A stretch of DNA of 64,000 bases from Niastella soli (GTDB lineage Bacteria; Bacteroidota; Bacteroidia; Chitinophagales; Chitinophagaceae), in assembly GCF_017742245.1 (NCBI RefSeq), contig NZ_JAGHKO010000006.1:146682-210681 (forward strand), given 5' to 3'. Positions 59,201 through 64,000 of the stretch are shown piece by piece. The stretch's first letter is position 1, and each line of letters begins with the position of its first letter. The position numbers and the translations under genes are program-made. Below the pieces are notes generated by a model that searched no databases, was not told where the DNA came from, and saw nothing but the letters and a program-made list of their open reading frames with translations.

Positions 59201-60225
59201 CTGGCGATCTGCTGGCTTCTGCACTGAATCCCTTACCGAATTTGCAAATGCCCGATCTGATGTTATTACCCGATCGGGAAAGAAATAAACTGCCTAAACC
59301 GGTTACCGATCGTGATCTGGGGATGACCTATGCCACGGCGCCTGGTTCTACTGCAAAGATCCTGACCGGGATGGCTGCCCTTAATAAATTGGGCCCTGAT
59401 GCCACCAAAGTAAAATATAAAGATATCTATCGCCCTGAGATCTTCCGGGATAACCCAACAGAACAGGAGCCGTTTATTCCCAAGGTGAATTATGTAGATA
59501 TGCATGAGGCCATCGTTAATTCAAGCAATATCTTTTTTATTCGCATGGCCAATGAGAACAACCTGGAAGAACAGATGGCCACCTTGTACCAGGCAACGGG
59601 GATGAATATCGATCAGCGCGGTGGTTATGATTATGCACCTACTACCAATAAAGTAAAAGCAGCAGAAGACCTGGCCGACTGGCAGAAGCAAGTGATGAAC
59701 CACGATCGCCGGGCTTATAACAATCCCAAATTAATGGGTACCAAGAACCGGTACCGCAGTCCGTTTTCGGGATTGGCCTGGGGGCAAAGTTCGCTCACCT
59801 CCACACCGGCGTCTATGGCGCGGATGGCGGGCGCCATTGCCAATAACGGTGTGATGATGCCATCGAGGTATTTGTTGAAAGAAGCAGGGGTTAAACAGCC
59901 AATGGCAACTGGTGTTGAGGTAGCTGAAGATTCGGCCTATGCCGGCACGTTGATGCGGTTCATGATAGATCAAAGTAACCAACCGGGAAAACAAAAGGTA
60001 AAGAATATAGTAGTGGCCGGAAAGTCCGGTACGCCCGAGCGGGTGATCAATGGTGAAATAGAATCCGATGGATGGTATGTGTTCTTTGCGCCCACACCCG
60101 ATGGCCGCTCACGCACTGTGACCTGTATAAGGATTGAAAGAGGAAAGGGGTCGTCTAACGCTGTGCTGGTGGCTAATTCGATAGCAAAAGTGTTGGAGAA
60201 GAGAGGGTATATAACGTCTTTCTAG
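56206..60225 (+). CDS. SEDS (FtsW/RodA) polymerase fused to a penicillin-binding transpeptidase
   Basis: This 1,339-aa protein joins two enzymes that are normally separate. Residues 1-50 hold one membrane helix; about 60-270 form an external part with a carboxypeptidase-regulatory-like beta domain (GGRILYQDQPMAGTLVQLRE). From about 285 to 760 there are about twelve membrane helices with SEDS signatures FQPSEITKYL, GDMGPAMVV, SIGEELGWLGLV and TVPFLSYGKISL. A helix near 770 leads to the transpeptidase part (to 1335), with SxxK in PGSTAKIL, SxN in VNSSNIFF and KSGTPE in place of KTG. So one chain should both polymerise glycan and cross-link it. It lies 330 bp after the kinase gene and 135 bp ahead of the second FHA gene. 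Confidence 0.9.
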   Translation: MEVNPKNTNKSRQEAWLLLAGAAVLMLVLFVKLFITLSPALNRAEVALKTGRAIKLEAGLNKDSLRKIITNGNFFADDRDVDLLVDSLSMRLITVGSVDNLGAINKGSFGLLAPVEWKAPNGGVDFQGRLEASRQRLGFDSVLYQKELHDPTAYPASVNVSTGTHEMGGRILYQDQPMAGTLVQLREHIATLDEDSLYDHVLYARTGANGEFHFTGLIKDSGYSVLPLKPGFEFGARQGSARLSKDRFFTFTGKPHKIRLIGPIAYAQMKEDGVLLVRTPEEFTTAYWLIAGGCILAFFLAHIILWLRKKEPDVFMLPLLLLLCSISTLLLFSIQNPLTDTLHAAQAMQGVLIGLVGFVVFALIDIRKLYTRWWFDALFNFRKKNVYGLRGWTWLALAIGMALLTLLIGTGPEGSGVKVNIQLGGFTFQPSEITKYLLLLFLAGFFAANEENIRNLSDIRWRFLVSIGVLAGVGVVLALYLLMGDMGPAMVVCFTFLFFYSIARGNLLLTVLAGVVYCVLLNYLPGWLATSISFVAVILTMIIQHQVKTVKWYGVLAVLADAPVIVLLVIAAFAFGDQLPGIGDRLADRKAMWLSQWDNDVFGGDHLAHSYWTLASGGLTGQGPGRGFPNTMPAAHTDMILPSIGEELGWLGLVAVFLIFGMLIHRSFLHARRAGQPFSFYLCAGIAIATGIQFLLIAGGSIGLLPLTGVTVPFLSYGKISLIVNLAAMGIVAGISSRPGLAIQTQHLRKYYDFVLGTGILFFLSGIAVLMVKLYQVQVVHSKEILVRPARVINRNGLPIYSYNPRIDKLTRVLAAGSIYDRNGLVIATSEPKVIKDHLDAYLAAGIDTTRLDNLMQKRVVRFYPFEEDLFFWTGDYNTRLFWGQSNGYFAEARHLTALRGYATSPEKRDYVSSEYRPDKFTRPVQKTIKLVSYDYSPLVESLQSGIDTTNETLRSIKHKDRDIHLTIDAALQKEIQDSLHKSNFKNDRIAVVVLDAGSGDLLASALNPLPNLQMPDLMLLPDRERNKLPKPVTDRDLGMTYATAPGSTAKILTGMAALNKLGPDATKVKYKDIYRPEIFRDNPTEQEPFIPKVNYVDMHEAIVNSSNIFFIRMANENNLEEQMATLYQATGMNIDQRGGYDYAPTTNKVKAAEDLADWQKQVMNHDRRAYNNPKLMGTKNRYRSPFSGLAWGQSSLTSTPASMARMAGAIANNGVMMPSRYLLKEAGVKQPMATGVEVAEDSAYAGTLMRFMIDQSNQPGKQKVKNIVVAGKSGTPERVINGEIESDGWYVFFAPTPDGRSRTVTCIRIERGKGSSNAVLVANSIAKVLEKRGYITSF

Positions 60226-60303
60226 TTGAAAGTTAAAAGTTCAAAGTTGAAAGCCAATAGGTGAACCTTTCAATTTGAAACCTTCAACTTGAAACTTTCA
60301 ACA
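60226..60303. repeat. AAAGTT/GAAAGTT heptamer tract, inverted
   Basis: TTGAAAGTTAAAAGTTCAAAG (60227 on) and TTTCAATTTGAAACCTTCAACTTGAAACTTTCAAC (to 60302) are 7-bp-period A/G-rich and T/C-rich tracts that form a long imperfect hairpin; they may act as a transcription stop after the fusion gene. Confidence 0.65.
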
Positions 60304-60360
60304 GTAAACTTCCAAATTAAAACTACTGCCCCTTTAATCAATCAATAAACAATTGACCGA

Positions 60361-61230
60361 ATGAAAAACTTTTTTAAAAGGCTCCTCACCAACCCCACGC
60401 CGGCAGCGCCCGAGCAAAGCGAGTCGTTGCCAACAGGTAATGTGCAACCCACCTTGTCGATACCTGCCACAAAAGCCAAGCGGGAGGAGATCATCAAATT
60501 CATCATAAATGGCCTGAAACCATATATTGATGAAAAAGGACACACCATTGCCGGTTTGCGGTTATACGTAGTATGCAATAGTAAAGAGCTGGAAGAAACG
60601 CTGAAGGTAGCCCTGTGCGACGATACGCCGGGTATGTTCCAAAAAGATCACCTGGAACGTAAGCTGATAAATAATTTCATTCAACTGGCGGGCGGCTGGT
60701 TTTTTGAACATCACCTGGTCAATGATAAAGTGCCTGATTACTGCATCACCCGTGGTTCTTTTGGTTTGGAAGTGATTAGGCGGGGGCAGGACCTTTTTCA
60801 ACAATATTCCGTTGCGCGGTTGCAGGTGTTGGTAGGACAAACAGAGTTTCCTGAATACGAATTGGATCCGCAACAACAATTAAAGTTCAATATAGGCCGG
60901 ACAAAAAATCCGAAGCTGTCTACAGGCAGGATCCATACGAATGATATTGTTTTCTGGGCGCAGGACGATCCGCAATTCGACGCGCAACGAGGCACCGCCA
61001 ATTTGCATGTAAGCCGTAATCATGCTTATATATTATATAATCCACAACTCGATAAATTCTTCCTGTTTCCCGATAAAGGCGGATTGCCCGAAAATGGCAA
61101 TAAAACCCGCATCTATACCACGGATGACAAAATGAAGTCACTGAACGTACCGGGCGTGTCGCATGAGCTCGAAAATGGCGATCAGATTGAATTGGGTGGG
61201 GCTGCTATTCTTGTGTTTATGAAAGTTTAA
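60361..61230 (+). CDS. FHA-domain protein
   Basis: This 289-aa protein begins with a low-complexity basic part, then a helical domain (KREEIIKFIINGLKPYIDEK, GLRLYVVCNSKELEETLKVA) similar in plan to an FhaA N-terminal domain (DUF3662-like), and a C-terminal FHA domain (about 180-288): FNIGRTKNPKLSTGRIHTND (R of the GR motif), NLHVSRNHAYILYN (S-R-N-H), then PENGNKTRIYTTD and LENGDQIELGGAAILVF. All phosphothreonine-contact residues are in place. In actinobacteria FhaA plays such a role next to PknA/B and PbpA/RodA; here the neighbour set is the same, so it is likely a substrate or reader of the kinase. Confidence 0.88.
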   Translation: MKNFFKRLLTNPTPAAPEQSESLPTGNVQPTLSIPATKAKREEIIKFIINGLKPYIDEKGHTIAGLRLYVVCNSKELEETLKVALCDDTPGMFQKDHLERKLINNFIQLAGGWFFEHHLVNDKVPDYCITRGSFGLEVIRRGQDLFQQYSVARLQVLVGQTEFPEYELDPQQQLKFNIGRTKNPKLSTGRIHTNDIVFWAQDDPQFDAQRGTANLHVSRNHAYILYNPQLDKFFLFPDKGGLPENGNKTRIYTTDDKMKSLNVPGVSHELENGDQIELGGAAILVFMKV

Positions 61231-61573
61231 TAGTAAGACCTGTAAGGTCCATCATTGAGTCTTGCACTCTCAGTCTGATGTCTTGGACCTGACAGGTCTT
61301 ACTAATTCAATAAGACCTGTCAGGATCGCTGATCTCTCTGTTTATGCAAACTCAGATGGCGAACCTAACAGGTCTTCATAATTCAATAAGACCTGTCAGC
61401 GCCCGCCCCGATTTATCGGGGATCGCTGATCTCTCTGTTTATGCAAACTCAGATGGCGAACCTAACAGGTCTTCATAATTCAATAAGACCTGTCAGGATC
61501 GTCCATCTCTCCGTTTATTCAAACTCAAAAGGCGAATCCGCCAAAGGCGGACAGGCTCTTACAGGTCTTCTTA
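61231..61573. repeat. array of AAGACCTGTCAGG inverted-repeat elements
   Basis: The pair AAGACCTGT(A/C)AGG...CCT(G/A)ACAGGTCTT occurs about four times: 61233-61300, 61310-61376, 61385-61476 and 61485-61570. Internal sequences (GATCGCTGATCTCTCTG, TTTATGCAAACTCAGATGGCG) are repeated almost exactly in the second and third. The third has an extra GCGCCCGCCCCGATTTATCG insertion. So an element has been copied in tandem here. Confidence 0.85.
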
Positions 61574-61978
61574 TTACTTCATAGCCCTTGCACAAGCTAA
61601 GGTATCAACGCAATCGCGGAAGTGGACGCATTCGTCGTTTTCATTAAATTCATAGGTCATACACCAGAAAGAAGAAAAACGTTTATTGGTTTTTCTTGCC
61701 ACGGCATTCATATGACCACTTGCAATGACCATGTTGCCATTTTCAAGAATGTGTTCAACCACAAAGTCGGTCATGTCAAGACAATCATTCAATTTAGTAA
61801 AGAATTGTTTTACATCTTCGCGGCCATGATAAATGCCGGCATAAGGAATGTCGGGTTGCCCCATTACTTCCCAAATGCAATCACGGCTCAGAGTGTTTAT
61901 GATTGGGTTTAAATCGCGCCGCATGAAGCAATCATACAATTGATTAACTTTTTGACCATAGTGAACGAGCGTTTCCAT
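61574..61978 (-). CDS. SnoaL-like (NTF2 fold) protein
   Basis: The start is at ATG 61978 (METLVHYGQKVNQLYDCFMR), since the upstream extension is not plausible. The 134-aa protein has the SnoaL pattern: KVNQLYDCFMRRDLNPIINT, LSRDCIWEVMGQPDIPYAGI, YHGREDVKQFFTKLNDCLDM, TDFVVEHILENGNMVIASGH and FWCMTYEFNENDECVHFRDC. It could be an isomerase/hydratase-like or ligand-binding protein. It is alone. Confidence 0.88.
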   Translation of the reverse strand: METLVHYGQKVNQLYDCFMRRDLNPIINTLSRDCIWEVMGQPDIPYAGIYHGREDVKQFFTKLNDCLDMTDFVVEHILENGNMVIASGHMNAVARKTNKRFSSFWCMTYEFNENDECVHFRDCVDTLACARAMK

Positions 61979-62450
61979 AATCAAATTTTTTAGGTTAATA
62001 AATGATGTATTAGCGGGATAAGTATTGATTGGGATAAGATGGTAAAAACTGAAGCGGATATTAAATATACTACATTTTAAAAATGATCGTGACAATGAAG
62101 AAGCGGATTATTTTATTTACTGATCACGGTCAGTGTAAACTGTTTAAAGGTTTAACTTCGATGTGTAATCACTTCACCGTAAAATGACGGGAATTGTATG
62201 AAATTTTATGAAATGTTTTTATTTTTCATACGAATAGGCTAACTTACTCCACGATTGAAATTAGCAAGCCCAAAGACCACTTTCATTACAAGGATCAAGG
62301 TTCTCTCTCTGATTATTAGTACTCTGTACCAAATTAAGACACTGTTTTGGAATTTTTTCTATCAGGATGGAAAGCCCGAGTTAGAGTCCATTTGTGTAAT
62401 TACCTCGTGTACTTACCTGATTTGTATTGTTAACTGTTATCCAAAAAAAG
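61979..62450. other. intergenic region
   Basis: This holds the upstream regions of the SnoaL-like gene and the response regulator. I see short A/T-rich tracts but no ORF or hairpin that I would support. Confidence 0.4.
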
Positions 62451-62882
62451 ATGAGTCAGAAACCTTTTATTTTAATCGCAGACGATGACCAGGAAGATCG
62501 CTACTTGTTGCATACTGCATTTGAAGAAATTGGTCGGTCAAATGATATATACCTGGTAGAAAACGGACTGCAGGTTCTTAAATACCTGGAGACCTCATTT
62601 GATGAATCAAGCATGCCTTCTCTTATAGTGCTTGATCTGAATATGCCCATCCTCGATGGCATGGAAACCCTCGCGCGTTTGAAAGCGCACAACGTTTACA
62701 AAAGCATCCCCGTAATTATGTTCACTACCTCTATACATGAGGTGGAGAAAGAACGATGTCTTGAAATAGGAGCGGCTGATTTTATAAAAAAGCCCGCCCG
62801 TTTCCAGCAAACGATCTCAGCTGCTCGTTATTTACACGAGTCTGCCTCAGGCGTACGCCAGGAAGCATTTAAAGGCTGCTAA
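62451..62882 (+). CDS. single-domain response regulator
   Basis: The start is ATG 62451 (MSQKPFILIADDDQEDRYLL); upstream codons in frame are spurious. The 143-aa protein is one receiver domain: the acidic pair DDD (residues 11-13), phospho-acceptor Asp in LIVLDLNMPILDG, Thr in VIMFTTSIHE and Lys in FIKKPARF. It has no output domain, so it acts by protein contacts, like the Rcp1/CheY-like receivers paired with bacterial phytochromes. No histidine kinase is beside it. Its 3' end overlaps the convergent oxidoreductase gene by 14 bp. Confidence 0.93.
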   Translation: MSQKPFILIADDDQEDRYLLHTAFEEIGRSNDIYLVENGLQVLKYLETSFDESSMPSLIVLDLNMPILDGMETLARLKAHNVYKSIPVIMFTTSIHEVEKERCLEIGAADFIKKPARFQQTISAARYLHESASGVRQEAFKGC

Positions 62883-63846
62883 GACCGGTATTCAATATTG
62901 TCTCAATTACTTTCATATTGTTTATAGCATCCTGTAATGGGGTAGGCACCGGTGTATTGTTCAAGATCGCCTGAGCAAACAGATTGGCCTGCAAAGTATA
63001 TTGATCAACCCGTTCAAAACTTATTTCTTCCGAACCGTTTTTTGTATGCAGCCATAACCGGGTGACCTGGTTGGGTGGTGCATTGAATGGGATCTCAATT
63101 TCAATACGGCCATCAGTGCCCATGATCTGCACGCGTTGATAAGGCATCAACTGGGTACTGCAGGTAAAGGTGGCCGTGCCGGTTGTGAATTCCAAAATGC
63201 CGGAGGTCATGGTGTCTGTTTGCAAAACAGGGTCTATGGTAACATGGCCCAATACCCGAACCGGCTCGCTGTTAAATAAGAAGCGTGCCAGTGAAACGCA
63301 GTAGCAGCCTATGTCCATCATACCACCGCCGCCATAGTCTTTTTGATTTCTGATATTATTAGGATCGGCATTATAATAAGAGAAGAAAGAATGAATGGTC
63401 TTTAACTGGCCAATGCGGCCTTCGTTCACCAGCTTTTGGGCCTGTATCCATTGGGGGTGAAAGCGGTACATAAAGGCTTCCATCACTTTCAGATTGGGGT
63501 GCTGTTGTGCGGTCTGGAGCAATTCAGTGGCCTGTTCAGCAGAGAGCGCGATTGGTTTTTCGCACAACACATGTTTGTCTGCCTGTATGGCTTTCATGGC
63601 CCATTCTACGTGCATATGATTGGGCAGGGGAATGTATACCGCATCGATATTGGGATCGCTTAATAATTCTTCATACGAACCATATACCACCGGAATGCCC
63701 AGTTTGCCGGCTGCTTCCTGCGCCTGTTCTTTATTGCGCGAGGCGATAGCCGTTATCTCACAATAAGGGCTTTGTTGCATGGCGGGAATTACTTTTTCCC
63801 GGGCAATTTTGGCGGTGCTTAATATTCCCCAGCGTACTTTATTCAT
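62869..63846 (-). CDS. Gfo/Idh/MocA-family oxidoreductase
   Basis: The start is ATG 63846 (MNKVRWGILSTAKIAREKVI), the usual family opening. The 325-aa enzyme has an NAD(P)-binding Rossmann N-terminus (WGILSTAKIA in place of GxGxxG, then ITAIASRNKEQAQEAAGKLG), the signature EKP in HVLCEKPIALSAEQA (Lys-Pro near residue 95), and the C-terminal sheet domain with GGGMMDIGCYCVSLARFLFN (conserved D-x-G-x-Y/H). It oxidises or reduces a sugar or a similar polyol; substrate unknown. It overlaps by 14 bp the response regulator gene in tail-to-tail orientation. Confidence 0.92.
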   Translation of the reverse strand: MNKVRWGILSTAKIAREKVIPAMQQSPYCEITAIASRNKEQAQEAAGKLGIPVVYGSYEELLSDPNIDAVYIPLPNHMHVEWAMKAIQADKHVLCEKPIALSAEQATELLQTAQQHPNLKVMEAFMYRFHPQWIQAQKLVNEGRIGQLKTIHSFFSYYNADPNNIRNQKDYGGGGMMDIGCYCVSLARFLFNSEPVRVLGHVTIDPVLQTDTMTSGILEFTTGTATFTCSTQLMPYQRVQIMGTDGRIEIEIPFNAPPNQVTRLWLHTKNGSEEISFERVDQYTLQANLFAQAILNNTPVPTPLQDAINNMKVIETILNTGLSSL

Positions 63847-63880
63847 ATGACTGTTTTTGAATGGAGCAAATGTAATGTAA

Positions 63881-63950
63881 AAAGGAAGACCTGTAAGGTC
63901 TGCCTTTTGAACTTGCCGGGCCAGCGAGATGAACAGACGTGACAGGTCTT
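63881..63950. repeat. AAGACCTGTAAGG inverted-repeat element
   Basis: GGAAGACCTGTAAGGTCTGCC at 63881 and GACGTGACAGGTCTT at 63935-63949 make one more copy of the element family of 55942 and 61231, right upstream of the oxidoreductase gene. Confidence 0.75.
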
Positions 63951-64000
63951 TACACGCGACCCTGACACATGGTTGCTGACTAGGCAAGCAATGTCATTTA

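Overview
The window looks like chromosomal DNA of a Bacteroidota bacterium, most likely a Chitinophagaceae member (Niastella/Chitinophaga type). Supporting signs are a type IX secretion C-terminal sorting domain (LamG protein, 37779-40715), Bacteroidota-type Arm-DNA-binding tyrosine integrase, BACON, WG-repeat and RHS proteins, many short lipoproteins, and promoters of the TTTG / TAnnTTTG type. I infer taxonomy from gene style only; there is no rRNA in the window.

Region 1 (1-1,272) is ordinary chromosome: the start of a GH16 glucanase, a small membrane protein and tRNA-Asp(GTC).

Region 2 (about 1,259-15,533) is an integrative mobilizable element inserted at the 3' end of tRNA-Asp. It is bounded by a 17-bp direct repeat of the tRNA end (1259-1275 and 15517-15533) and carries paired GAATCGACC repeats just inside both ends. 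It encodes an intact tyrosine integrase, an internally deleted DUF1016/PDDEXK nuclease, a 57-aa conserved small protein, lipoproteins, a DUF3885 protein, XRE and S24-type regulators, a strongly folded RNA candidate (6648-6816), a relaxase/MobC pair with candidate oriT, an excisionase-like HTH protein, a free-standing EF-Tu domain-3 homologue and a BACON/beta-propeller lipoprotein.

Region 3 (about 15,540-41,100) is a graveyard of related elements. Seven truncated integrase copies recur, and several are followed by remnants or full copies of the DUF1016 nuclease, the 57-aa gene and a family of compensating palindromes of form AATTGG-N-GT-loop-AC-N-CCAATT. The most complete second module (28,551-31,193) repeats the order integrase, nuclease, 57-aa gene, 135-aa lipoprotein. 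Cargo between relics includes GIY-YIG and zeta-toxin genes, a WG-repeat lipoprotein, a three-gene envelope operon (21,552-25,870), a decayed RHS gene with two small secreted-protein genes, a frameshifted metallophosphoesterase, an AraC regulator and the LamG/T9SS protein.

Region 4 (41,200-51,130) holds secreted hypothetical proteins, an RNA-ligase-like protein, a lactonase-fold lipoprotein, small metabolic enzymes, two AraC regulators and a propeller protein, separated by clear hairpin terminators and 7-bp tandem repeats.

Region 5 (51,539-61,230) is a same-strand cluster: FHA-like protein, 27-aa membrane peptide, PP2C phosphatase, Ser/Thr kinase, a SEDS (FtsW/RodA) polymerase fused to a penicillin-binding transpeptidase, and a second FHA protein. 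The gene set parallels the actinobacterial fhaA-fhaB-pstP-rodA-pbpA-pknA locus and suggests phospho-control of peptidoglycan synthesis. The window ends with a SnoaL-like protein, a stand-alone response regulator and a Gfo/Idh/MocA oxidoreductase, among dispersed AAGACCTGT(A/C)AGG inverted repeats.
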